From Macrothele yani (Eukaryota > Arthropoda > Arachnida > Araneae > Macrothelidae), in the NCBI GenBank assembly GCA_039090855.1, contig CM077034.1, positions 228,186,701 through 228,250,700 on the forward strand: 64,000 bases of DNA, read 5' to 3'. The notes beneath the pieces are model-generated. The model made no database searches. It worked only from the letters and a program-made list of their open reading frames with translations, and had not been told where the DNA came from. The position numbers were made by a program, and so were the translations under genes. Below are positions 33,370 through 43,557 of the stretch, in pieces. The stretch's first letter is position 1. The number at the start of each line of letters is the position of its first letter.

Positions 33370-33890
33370 AGAATGACAGTCCGACTTCAGATGCACATTG
33401 GGCAGAAACAGGCCGGCAGCTTGTGGCCCAGTGTATTGTGGGAAGAAATTTTCTCCGAGCACTTTAGGCCCTATTATCTCCATAGCACGATCCCTGACTA
33501 CTCTCAGGTATCTGAGCATCGTTGAGGACCAAGTTCACCCATTCCATGGCAACTGCTGGGGATGGTAATTACCAGCAAGATAATGTGCCATGCAGCACTG
33601 GCAGAATCGTCAAGAGGTGGTTCGTGGGACATGGTGGCAACTTTCTGTTGCTGCCCTGGCCTCCTAATTAACCCAACATCAACCCAATTGAGCATTTGTG
33701 GTTCAACTTGGAAAAGAACGGTTCTGCGCTGAATCACCTACACCCAGAGATGTATGGGAACTGGAGGACCTACTGTTGACATTATGGTACCAGATACCAC
33801 AAGATACCTATCGTCTCATCAGGGTGATGCTTGGCAGAGTAACCGCTGTTTTGTGGGCTGAAGGGGGTCCTACAGCTTATTACGTAGGTG
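33370..33890 (+). pseudogene. Tc1-like transposase C-terminal half
   Basis: Plus strand, same family as the outer element at 24.8-27.9 kb: EDQVHPFHGN, YQQDNVPCSTGRIVKRWF (second Asp) and NPTSTQLSICG / NIN PIEHLWFNLEKN (Glu) in adjacent frames, then VWELEDLLLTLWYQIPQDTY. The 5' half is missing. It leads directly into tandem copies of its last codons. Confidence 0.75.
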
Positions 33891-34704
33891 GTGGTATGGG
33901 AACTGGAGGACCTACTGTTGACATTATGTACCAGATACCACAGGATACCTATCGCTGCCTGTCGAATGGATGCTTGGCCGAGTGGCCCCGCTGTCCTTTG
34001 TGGAACAGAGGGTCCTGGCTTATTACGTTGGTGGTCGTATGGGAACTGGAGGACCTACTGTTGACATTATGTACAAAATGCCACCCACGATACCTATCGC
34101 AACCTCATCGAATCGATGCTTTAGCAGGGAAGTGGCCGCTGTTTGCTCAGGCTGGAAGCAGCGGTCCTGGCTGTGGTGGTAGGTGGTGGTATGGGAACTG
34201 GAGGGTCTGCTGTTGACATTACGTACCAGATACCACAGGATACCTGTGCTACACTCATCGAAGCGATGCTTCGCCGAGTGAGCGCTGTTTTGTGGGCTGA
34301 AGAGGGTCCTGCAGCTTGCTTCGTGGAAGTGGTCATATGGGAACTGGAGGACCTACTGTTGACATTATGTACCAGATACCTGAGGATACCTATCATAATC
34401 TCATCGAGGTGGTACTTCGCCGAGTGGCCGCTGTTTTGTGGGCTGAAGGGGGTCACCAGCATATTACGTAGGTGGTCGTATGGGGCAGGAGGACCTACTG
34501 TTGACATTATGTGCCGAATGCCACAGGATGCCTATCGCAACCTCGCCAGGTGATGCTTCGCCGAGTGGGCGCTGTTTTGTGGGCTGAAGGGGGTCCTACA
34601 GCTTATTATGTAGGTGTTCGTATGGGAACTGGGGGACCTGCTGTTGACATTATGTGCCAGATACCACAGAGGATACCTGTCTCAATCTCATCAAATCGAT
34701 GCTT
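33752..34704 (+). repeat. Tandem Tc1 C-terminal tail, about 6.5 units (142-152 bp)
   Basis: GTATGGGAACTGGAGGACCT-like starts lie at 33752, 33894, 34037, 34189, 34335, 34478 and 34620, and the array runs into the N gap. Each unit encodes VWELEDLLLTLWYQIPQDTY, MLGRVAAVLWAEGGPTAYY and 'gtaggtggtc'. This is the corresponding transposase segment to the one amplified in the 297-bp satellite. Confidence 0.93.
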
Positions 34705-34804
34705 NNNNNNNNNNNNNNNNNNNNNNNNNNNNNNNNNNNNNNNNNNNNNNNNNNNNNNNNNNNNNNNNNNNNNNNNNNNNNNNNNNNNNNNNNNNNNNNN
34801 NNNN
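34705..34804. other. Assembly gap (100 N)
   Basis: Exactly 100 N, the usual arbitrary gap size. The gap joins two different tandem arrays, so its true size and the adjacency are uncertain. Confidence 0.99.
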
Positions 34805-36165
34805 TTCGATTTCGACGAAAATTTAGTATGTGGTAGAGGACCACATATGGACGAACCCTATTGAAAATGGACGAAACGGGGTCAAAGGTCAGGACATAGG
34901 AGCGACATCCTTTTCATTTCCCTTATGCGTCATAACTTCCGTAAAAATGGTTCGATTTCGACGAAAATTTAGTATGTGGTAGAGGACCACATATGGACGA
35001 ACCCTATTGAAAATGGACGAAACGGGATCAAAGGTCAGGACATAGGAGCGACATCCTTTTCATTTCCCTTATGCGTCATAACTTCCGTAAAAATGGTTCG
35101 ATTTCGACGAAAATTTAGTATGTGGTAGAGGACCACATATGGACGAACCCTATTGAAAATGGACGAAACGGGGGTCAAAGGTCAGGACATAGGAGCGACA
35201 TCCTTTTCATTTCCCTTATGCGTCATAACTTCCGTAAAAATGGTTCGATTTCGACGAAAATTTAGTATGTGGTAGAGGACCACATATGGACGAACCCTAT
35301 TGAAAATGGACGAAACGGGGTCAAAGGTCAGGACATAGGAGCGACATCCTTTTCATTTCCCTTATGCGTCATAACTTCCGTAAAAATGGTTCGATTTCGA
35401 CGAAAATTTAGTATGTGGTAGAGGACCACATATGGACGAACCCTATTGAAAATGGACGAAACGGGGTCAAAGGTCAGGACATAGGAGCGACATCCTTTTC
35501 ATTTCCCTTATGCGTCATAACTTCCGTAAAAATGGTTCGATTTCGACGAAAATTTAGTATGTGGTAGAGGACCACATATGGAACGAACCCTATTGAAAAT
35601 GGACGAAACGGGGTCAAAGGTCAGGACATAGGAGCGACATCCTTTTCATTTCCCTTATGCGTCATAACTTCCGTAAAAATGGTTCGATTTCGACGAAAAT
35701 TTAGTATGTGGTAGAGGACCACATATGGACGAACCCTATTGAAAATGGACGAAACGGGGTCAAAGGTCAGGACATAGGAGCGACATCCTTTTCATTTCCC
35801 TTATGCGTCATAACTTCCGTAAAAATGGTTCGATTTCGACGAAAATTTAGTATGTGGTAGAGGACCACATATGGACGAACCCTATTGAAAATGGACGAAA
35901 CGGGTCAAAGGTCAGGACATAGGAGCGACATCCTTTTCATTTCCCTTATGCGTCATAACTTCCGTAAAAATGGTTCGATTTCGACGAAAATTTAGTATGT
36001 GGTAGAGGACCACATATGGACGAACCCTATTGAAAATGGACGAAACGGGGTCAAAGGTCAGGACATAGGAGCGAGATCCATTCCATTTCTCTTATGCTCC
36101 ATAACTTCCGTAAAAATGGTTCGATTTCGTTGAAAATTTAGTATGTGGTAGGGAACCACCTGAGG
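34805..36165 (-). repeat. 146-bp satellite from a mariner 3' end, about 9 units
   Basis: The unit contains TTCGATTTCGACGAAAATTT, GGACCACATATGGACGAACC and ATTTCCCTTATGCGTCATAA. The period is 146-147 bp and copies are almost identical. The last unit (36066-36235) diverges and runs into the mariner C-terminus: the unit's THKGNEKDVAPMS translation aligns with THKGDGMDPAPMS of the mariner tail. The array therefore derives from the transposase end plus 3' UTR. Confidence 0.9.
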
Positions 36166-36235
36166 ATAAACTTTTGAAAGTGAGCAAAATGGGGTCAAAG
36201 GATAGGACATAGGAGCGGGATCCATTCCATCGCCC

Positions 36236-37229
36236 TTATGCGTCTTTGGCCATCTGTCTGCCAGCTTTTCGATTCCGCCGCGGTACCAGTTCTTGTCCTT
36301 CGAGGCGAAGAACCCCTTCACCGCAGCTGTCACCTCCTCCTGCTTGCCTCCAGCGACGAAAGTGGGCCATGGACCGGAACAAGTAGTAATCCAACGGTTC
36401 AAGGTCAGGACTATATACTAGGTGTGATATCAGTTGGATGTCCTGAAGTTCCTGGAGTTCTCCTGGGTCGTTCGCGCGGTATGAGACCAAGTATCATCCT
36501 GCTGTGTGAGAGTGGGCCTTCTGTTCACCAGTACTAGGAATTTCTCCTCCAAAACGGCATACATCCACTCCAGATGTTCAAAGTAGAGGTTGGCGTTGAT
36601 GGTCCAACTGTCTGGAACAAATTCGCAATGTATTATCCCCTATAAATTCCACCAGACGAAGAACATCACCTTGTGCTCAAAGCGCCCACAATTGGGAACA
36701 GGTTCAGGAAGTTGGTTCGGGATCACCACTGCCGTTGTGTGTTAGGAGTACGGAAATAGACCCACTTTTCATCGCACGTAATAATTCTCTTGAGGAAACA
36801 TAGATCGCGTGGGTTTTGTAGGAGATTTGCGCACACTCCCACTTAGCGGTTTGCTTCAGTTGGCGTCAGTTCGTGAAGTACAATTACAGCACTCCTCTAG
36901 ACCTTAGCGATGTCCTCAAGTTGAGGAACCATGGTGGCTTGTGATATGCCCAGCTCGCTTGGTAATCTCCGAATGCTGGTTGTTGAATTTGCCTGTACAG
37001 CCTGGCGCACGGCCTCCGAATCCACAGTTCGAGGCCTAACTGTCCTTTGGCTGACCATCGAGGTTTCTGTCACGTGAGCGAAATATCTTGATCCATCTGG
37101 TTGCGTTGCTGTTGCCCACGGAACTTTCTCCTTTTCGATGACAAATGTTTGGTTTTGCTTGAGCAGCGTTATAGCCGAGTTGAAACTCGTAAAGCAAAAA
37201 CTCCCTAATAATTTGGTTAGTGCATCCAC
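36236..37229 (-). pseudogene. Mariner transposase, frameshifted
   Basis: Minus strand. N-terminus: LLYEFQLGYNAAQAKPNICH, a WIKIFRSRDRNLDGQPKDS wing, and RQAVQANSTTSIRRLPSELG, the paired helix-turn-helix domain. The middle (36410-36890) is degraded, with a QQDDTWSHTARTTQ remnant of the second Asp motif. C-terminus: LDYYLFRSMAHFRRW and FFASKDKNWYRGGIEKLADR. Several frameshifts. It is inserted in a LINE fragment at about 37229. Confidence 0.85.
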
Positions 37230-37560
37230 TTACCAGGCATAAAGCCACTTTGCACATCCCACACTTTCTCTGATGTAAGGCCCCGTACCTTATCAATAAC
37301 AGCCTTTTCCAATTACTTTCTCTGCAAAACTCAGAAAACAGATACCACGAAAGTTCTTGCACTCAGTCTGATCACCTTTTCCCTTCCACAAGGGGACAAT
37401 GATAGCATCCTTCCAATATCGAGGGACCATTCCTAACTCCCATCACAACTGGCAAATTTCAGTTAACCAGTCAATTACAGAGTCACCACCATATTTCAAC
37501 ATCTCGGCATGGTGGTCACACTGCAGTCATCAACTCCCGCACCCTTACATTCATCACTAT
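37230..37560 (-). pseudogene. LINE reverse-transcriptase fragment
   Basis: The minus strand reads WKDAIIVPLWKGKGDQTECK, NFRGICFLSFAEKVIGK, the N-terminal RT motif of non-LTR retrotransposons (IVPxxKKGDxxxCxNYRGISLL). Homologous at DNA level to 42.74-43.0 kb. Broken by stops, and truncated by the mariner to its left. Confidence 0.8.
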
Positions 37561-37599
37561 CAACTCCCGCAGCCTTACCATTCTGAAATGCCTTTACAC

Positions 37600-38590
37600 T
37601 GTAAAAACAGTGTATTTTTGATAAAATCTTAAATTCTAATTTTAATGTGTAATCACAAAAAGTGTATAAATGAATTACATATGACTGAGTAAAAAGTAAA
37701 AGAAACTGTAATAAAATATAAGGACTTAATTGGAATTACGTATAAAAGTGAGAAATATTTAATTGAGAAATGCACCACTGAGGGTTATTTAACAATTACA
37801 AGGTTTGGAGAATCAAGAGGACGGACTTCATGCCAAGTAACTTTTATTTCATTAGCTACCTTCAGTATGTGCAGGGCTCGACAAATCCAGGGTGGCATGT
37901 CACCCAGGCGCCTAGTTCTCTGACCCCGACGCCCAAAATTTTTTTACTGCAGATTATGTAATCTGCTGTAAACACCGTAATTTCTGTCGTATAATCCACA
38001 GATTATCTTTAAAAAGTTATGAAATTGTGTTCACCTGATAACATACCGGTAAAGAAAAAAAAGTGTTTCCACGTCGTTTTAAAAATCCACTTGGTAATTG
38101 TCGGGAGAAGTGGTGTTATTGAAAAGTACCAAAATTGCGGTAAGAGAAAAAATGTAAAGCAATATGGAGATAGAGGAGGACAGCAAAGAGATTGAAAGGG
38201 TATTTTTATTCTTTGCGAGCATTCCAACGGAAAATATGACGCAACAAATGTGGTACTATTTGCGCTCGCGGAACCCTACGTGCTGTAAGAAGTCTGCAGA
38301 GCTAAACCATGACAAGTAATCATTTCGAGAATTGTATTCGTTAGTTCTGCTGTGGTAAATGTTATATTTTTGGATTTATTTCGCTATTCAGTTGAAACAC
38401 ATTCAGAAAAGAAACAATTGCTATGGATTGTCTGTAATTTCAACAGATACTTTAAGCCTAACCAATAAACTACTGTCATGTAAAAGCGAGGGATTTTAGT
38501 TTTATGTTTAATTAAAAGTAACACAAAAACACTTAAAAATAACAGTTGCTTTTTCAAGATGATCGTTTCTCTCAAAAATCCCTTTTCTTA
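37600..38590. other. AT-rich intronic or spacer sequence
   Basis: No gene is supported. A segment near 37875 ('agggctcgacaaatccaggg') has the look of a dispersed repeat. I searched for a following SRI-domain exon on the minus strand and did not find one. Confidence 0.4.
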
Positions 38591-38591
38591 C

Positions 38592-38721
38592 CTTAGGTAC
38601 AGCCCGGCGCATTATTTCTTTATATTCATCTTTCGTGATTAAACCTGTGGTGTAGAAATCTTTCAGGTAGTACTTGACTTCAGCGACGATGCTTTTCTTT
38701 CAAATTGTGTTTGGACGGCAC
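38592..38721 (-). CDS. Exon of PHRF1/SCAF-like gene (SRI-type domain)
   Basis: A 130-bp minus-strand exon with acceptor TTTGCTGTAG before 38721 and donor GTAAGA at 38591-38586. Its main frame reads SIVAEVKYYLKDFYTTGLIT, KDEYKEIMRRAVPK. This matches the C-terminal SRI-like motif of PHRF1 and SCAF1/11 proteins, which bind the phosphorylated RNA polymerase II tail in the nucleus. Continuing in phase 0 from the 44688 exon gives VPSKHNLKE; a one-base surplus in an A run (about 38694) then shifts into the SRI frame. Either a homopolymer error or a real lesion. The following exon, which would complete the domain, is not in view. Confidence 0.6.
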
Positions 38722-38991
38722 CTACAGCAAAGTTCAAAATGACAAATTTACATTGACACCATGAAAAGCAAAATGTTTAAATAAAAAGCACTGAAAAGGT
38801 TAAAAAACAAAAACTGCAGAGTTAACAATTGACTGTAATAAATAACTGCACAAGAGAAATGTTGTTCAACAACAGTGCAACTCAGTCACATACATATTAC
38901 ATATCACTAAGCTGTTCTCTGAGGTTCAGAGGTTTGTTCCTCAAAGAAATCTCATCTGCCAGATTAAAGTTTAAAACTGATGGAACAGCAA

Positions 38992-39990
38992 AGTTTCAAG
39001 GTCAGTCTATGTCTCAGCTGCGTGGAGACATTCATGTTCCTATGTCTCAGTTACTTAAGGACTTTCAGATTCCTATGTCTCAGATATTTGTGGACTTTCA
39101 GATTACTATGACTCAGTTGCTTGAGGACTTTCATATTCCTATGTCTCAGATATTTGAGGGCTTTCATATTCCTATGTCTCAGATATTTGAGGACTTTCAG
39201 ATTACTATGACTCAGTTACTTGAGTAGAGGACTTTCAGATTCCTATGTCTCAGATATTTGAGGACTTTCAGATTACTATGACTCAGTTACTTGAGTTGAG
39301 GACTTTCAGATTCCTATGTCTCAGATATTTGAGGACTCAGATTACTATGACTCAGTTACTTGAGTTGGACTTCTCAGATTCCTATGTCTCAGATATTTGA
39401 GGACTTTCAGATTACTATGACTCAGTTACTTGAATTGAGGACTTTCAGATTCCTATGTCTCAGATATTTGAGGACTTTCAGATTACTATGACTCAGTTGC
39501 TTGAATTGAGGACTTTCAGATTCCTATGTCTCAGATATTTGAGGACTTTCAGATTACTGTGAGTTGCTTGAGGACTTTCAGATTCCCATGTCTCAGTTTC
39601 AGATTTCTATGACTCCGTTAGTTGAGGACTTTCTAGATTCCTATGTCTCAGTTGCTTGAGGATTTTCCGATTCCTATGACTCAGCTACGTGAGGACTTTC
39701 AGATTCCTATGTCTCAGTTACTTGAGGACTTTCAGATTCCTATGTCTCAGATATTTGAGGACTTTCAGATTACTGTGACTCAGTTGCTTGAGGACTTTCA
39801 GATTCCTATGTCTCAGATATTTGAGGACTTTCAGATTTCTATGACTCCGTTAGTTGAGGACTTTCAGATTCCTATGTCTCAGTTGCTTGAGGATTTTCCG
39901 ATTCCTATGACTCAGCTACGTGAGGACTTTCAGATTCCTATGTCTCAGTTACTTGAGGACTTTCAAATTCCTATGTCTCAGTTTGCATTA
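38992..39990 (+). repeat. 33-bp minisatellite encoding an 11-residue repeat
   Basis: About 30 units of 'gaggactttcagattcctat' plus 'gtctcagttactt', alternating with ATTACTATGACTCAG. In the plus frame this gives EDFQIPMSQLL / EDFQITMTQLL, open over 132 codons (to 39227) and again over 127 codons (39643-40026). The middle is broken by 36-37-bp variants (TTGAGTTGAGGAC). It lies in the intron of the minus-strand host gene, so a coding role is doubtful. Confidence 0.9.
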
Positions 39991-40109
39991 AATATTCTGT
40001 CTATTTCTGATGTATTGATATTATGAAGAATATCTCTTCCTTAATTGATTTGATGAAACTAAAATTTACTGTTGGTGCATCAAATGTCTCCTTTCACAGC
40101 AATCTCTGC

Positions 40110-40730
40110 ATGCAACTTGAGCTTCACTGGCTTCCATCACACGTCTCACACAAGACCTTTTCTACTTCAAACTTACTATCTTCTTCTGATGCAGACATTC
40201 CCAAATCTGGTGCTCCCATGATTTTCTTGGCCTTCCTCTACCTTTCGTTCCTGCCACTTGTGCTGAACAAGTTATCTTAGTTAGAATTCTTTCAGGATAG
40301 CCAAACCACCTCAGAATATTTCTTTCCCCCTTATTACTACACATCTCAACAAGACCTTTTGTACTTCATACTCATTATCTTTCTTCTCAGGCAGACATTC
40401 CAGAATCTTGTTCTCCCATGATTTCCTTGGCCTTCCTCCACCTTTCTTTCCTGCCACTCATGCTGAATAAATTCCTTTACAGCATTCTTTCACCAAGGCC
40501 AAACCACCTCAATATATCTGTTTCATCCTTACTATCACATATCTCACGCAAAAACGTTTGTACCTCACACGCATTATTTTTCTCTTTTCTGAATCTGGTC
40601 CTCCCACAATTTCCTTGGTCTTCCTCTACTCTCTTTCCTGCCACCTGGGCTGAATAAATTCTCTTAGTTAAGCATCTGATCACTCATTCTTTCAACATGC
40701 CCAAACCACCTAAGGATACTTGTCTCCACC
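40110..40730 (-). repeat. LINE C-terminal tail in about three tandem copies
   Basis: Minus translation: ILRWFGYPERIL, then AQVAGTKGRGRPRKSWEHQI, the typical C-terminus of RTE/CFDP2-like arthropod LINEs (LRWFGHVxRM, GRGRPRKRW). The same block recurs about every 195 bp ('ccaaaccacctca' near 40302, 40499 and 40697). Frames differ between copies. Confidence 0.75.
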
Positions 40731-41112
40731 CTGCTGACAGCATTTTGCCTGACATTACAGATCTTTGTTCCTCACAAGATCAGAATATGTCTTGCCGCAA
40801 ACTCTCCATAAGTAACTGATCTCTCCAGCACACAAATGTCTTTTCTGCAGTACACAAGTTTTACTGGCTTACATCAGAAAAGGAACAATTACACTTTCAT
40901 ACAGAGCCATTCGGGACTTCTTTGAGAACCCATGATTCCTGTGAAATCCTCTTAAAGCAGCAATGACTTTGTGAGATGAATTCACTCACCTACTAATTTT
41001 GCCATCTAATTTGTTCTCTCTGACAAATATATTTCCTAAATATACAAATGTTTCTCACCTAGTCCATCACTGTGCCATTTAAACTTACCTTGCATTCAGT
41101 GCTAACAGTTTC

Positions 41113-41340
41113 TCACTCAAAAACCGTACCTCTGATTTTTTCCCTTATTTGAATTTCTACATGAACTTCACACATCCGACACAACATCATATGCAATTCA
41201 CTTTTGCTCTCTGCCAGCAGGATTGTGTCATCAGCATACAGCAATCTACAAACACAGACATTACTAAGACCTAAACCAGTATTGTCCATTCTGGCCATCA
41301 CGTATGCACACATATATAAATATATTAAATATCCATTGTG
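41113..41340 (-). pseudogene. LINE reverse-transcriptase YADD fragment
   Basis: The minus strand reads GLGLSNVCVCRLLYADDTIL, LAESKSELHMML, the catalytic YxDD block of a non-LTR retrotransposon RT. It belongs with the fragments at 42.6-43.0 kb (RT start) and 40.1-40.7 kb (C-terminus) as one decayed minus-strand LINE. Confidence 0.85.
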
Positions 41341-41660
41341 ACATTACACAAGTTTGTTAGACTTCTGCACAAGTAGAAAACCCTTTCGATAAACACCAAG
41401 CGTACATATCTTTAAACATTCAGGGCGATATTATACAAACTTTTCTGACTTCTGCATCAGTAGAAAATCATTTCGATAAACACCATTCACTGAGGCAAAT
41501 GCTTTATATTTCAAGCGTACACATCTTTATACATTCAGGGCGACATTATACAAATTTTTCTGACTTCTGCATCAGTAGAAAATCATTTAATTAAAACACC
41601 ATTCACTCGTGCACATGCTCAATACTTCAAGAATACAAAATGTTTACACAAATAGGCCGA
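41330..41660. repeat. Three imperfect tandem copies of about 110 bp in LINE sequence
   Basis: 'ttctgac ttctgcatcagtag' with 'aaatcatttcgataaacacc' and 'cattcagggcgacattatac' recurs near 41355, 41449 and 41560. It lies between LINE RT fragments and seems to be RT sequence duplicated in place. Confidence 0.75.
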
Positions 41661-41682
41661 TTCTGCTTATACAGGGTGATTC

Positions 41683-42593
41683 ATAAAGAAGTATACAGTT
41701 TCAACGCACTATAAAACAAGAACAATGTAAGATATTTTATGTTACCTGTAACAGAACTGTAGGGGAAAGTTTCAAGTTGTTTTAGAGACAGTCACAGATG
41801 TTCTATGTGTGCACCCTTAGTCCCCCGACACACATCGAGCCGGTAATCCATTTCCCACCCAAACGCGAGGTAAGATATCTCAATCAAGTGCAGTGATAGT
41901 GGTTGTGATACGCTATTTCAGCTACACTAGATCAACAGGAAGGGGAGGGGCGAATACCTTGTCTTTTACGTACTCCACAGGAAAAAGTCAGAATGTGTTA
42001 AGTCAGGAATTCCGGGTGGCCTTTGGGTCAGTGGCATGTTGTAGTCCGCGGCTCCGGTCAGTGAGATTTTGCAACATCTTAACTTTGTATGGAATCACTT
42101 TCAGCTTCTTTCTGAAAATTCTCCAGAGAGTGGACTGTGAAATCTGCTCTTCACGACTCACCCTCCGAGTTGATTTTCCCAGGCTTCGTTGAATGGCGGT
42201 GCAAACACTATCGACGACTTCTTCCGATACACGCGGTCGTCCAGTTAAGTTTGCACAAACAGCCCGTAGTTTCAAATTTTTTATGCCAATCGTAGATAGG
42301 TTTTCGGGTTGGATATTCTTTTCCGAATCGTGATCGAAAATGCCGTTGCACAACAGTTACAGATTCCGTTTTGCTCAATTCAAGAACACAAAACACCTTC
42401 TCCACTGCAGACGCTGACATTTTGACTGACTAGTCACGTGACACGCGCTCTATCTCCCACGTCACTTCCTTCACTAGCGGGACACAAACTTTATGTTTAC
42501 ATCTACCTAACAATTCGCAGTTGTGGTCCGTGTCTTCAACTGTTACTGTTTGACAGCGTCTGGAATTTGTATACTTCTTTATGAATCACCCTG
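41683..42593 (-). mobile_element. TIR transposon with CAGGGTGATTCATAAAG ends
   Basis: Inverted repeats CAGGGTGATTCATAAAGAAG at the left and CTTCTTTATGAATCACCCTG at the right are flanked by TA. 911 bp. Inserted into the LINE. The terminus resembles that of the 12.3-kb element (CAGGGTG). Confidence 0.9.
42003..42420 (-). pseudogene. Transposase DNA-binding N-terminus (DUF4817-like)
   Basis: Minus strand. MSASAVEKVFCVLELSKTES, VTVVQRHFRSRFGKEYPTRK and YDWHKKFETTGCLCK shift frame into GRPRVSEEVVDSVCTAIQRS and STLWRIFRKKLKVIPYKVKM. This is the widespread arthropod transposase N-terminal helix-turn-helix pair (VQRxFRxxFGxxPPTRxxIxxWxxKF; GRPRVSEE). The catalytic domain has been deleted, leaving an internally truncated element. 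Confidence 0.85.
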
Positions 42594-42599
42594 TACTAT

Positions 42600-43000
42600 A
42601 TTCATTCGAGACCTACCACACAAGTGTCCCGTTTACAGAGTTATAAGCTTTTCCTAAATCTATAAACGCAGCAAAAATGTTCTTACCAACAGACAGATTA
42701 TTTTCGATCACCATAAATAATCCCAAAATCTGGTTAATGCAGCCGTTACCAGGCATAAAACCACTCTTTACATCCCATGCCTTCTCTGATTAAGACCTCA
42801 CATTTTGATGATATTTCCAAACACTTTCCCGGCTGAATCAGAAGGCTGATACCACGATAGTTCTTGCATACAGTCTGATCACCTTTTTCGTTATACAAGG
42901 GAACAATGATAGCATTCCTCCCATCCTGTGGGACCATTTCTAACTCCCAGCAGAACTGAGAAATTTCAATTAACCAGGCAAATACATCACCGTATTTTTA
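42600..43000 (-). pseudogene. LINE reverse-transcriptase N-terminal fragment
   Basis: The minus strand reads MVPQDGRNAIIVPLYNEKGD, QTVCKNYRGISLLIQPGK, the start of a non-LTR RT. Aligns at DNA level with 37.23-37.5 kb ('taccaggcataaa.ccact', 'cttgca.acagtctgatcacc'). Confidence 0.8.
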
Positions 43001-43059
43001 AATCTCAGCAGCTTAGTACTTCCAGTTTGATTCTGCGATGGACCATACTTCTCAAGTCA

Positions 43060-43200
43060 AGGTTCATACTCTTCCAAGCCAAATAAATTGAACCACTTTT
43101 CAAGGAATTTTTAAAAACAAATTCTCATATGTGTGTGCCGTCGGCCAGTCAGTAACTAGGTAGTAGGTATTTTAGAAAGTTCAAACCATTAAACTCAGAT
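43060..43200. repeat. Solitary diverged relative of the 74-bp satellite
   Basis: 'caaattctcatatgtgtgtg' and 'gtaggtattttagaaagttc' match the monomer of 18.8-24.5 kb. The preceding 45 bp ('tcaaggttcatactcttcca') match the sequence just left of that array (18791-18836). A single monomer with the same left flank. Confidence 0.75.
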
Positions 43201-43557
43201 GGAACAAGAACATCTTTAACGACCTGCCTGTTACTTCATGCCCCCCTCCCGTTGTGCTTCTCGTTACATCCGAGAAGTCTGTTATAACGACATTTCTTTT
43301 CAATTTTTGCCTGCTCTCACAATATCGGACTTTTACTGTTCTTGAATGCAACACTGAGGGTGAGTGGAAAGTTCTTTCATGTTTGCATAAACGCATACAC
43401 TGCGGTGGGTATACCACGTATTTAAATTAGTTCAAGTCGCACACTACAGTCAGTCGAAAGAGATATAAATTGGTAGTCGTTGCTGTGAACAGCATTACAT
43501 GTCGTCGTTCTGTCTGTGCTTGGGATGCCTAAAAGATGAAAAGCCGCAACTGTTTAA

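Noticed and set aside
37875..38230. Possible next exon of the PHRF1-like gene
   Set aside because: No acceptor-donor pair enclosing an SRI-like continuation could be found on the minus strand.
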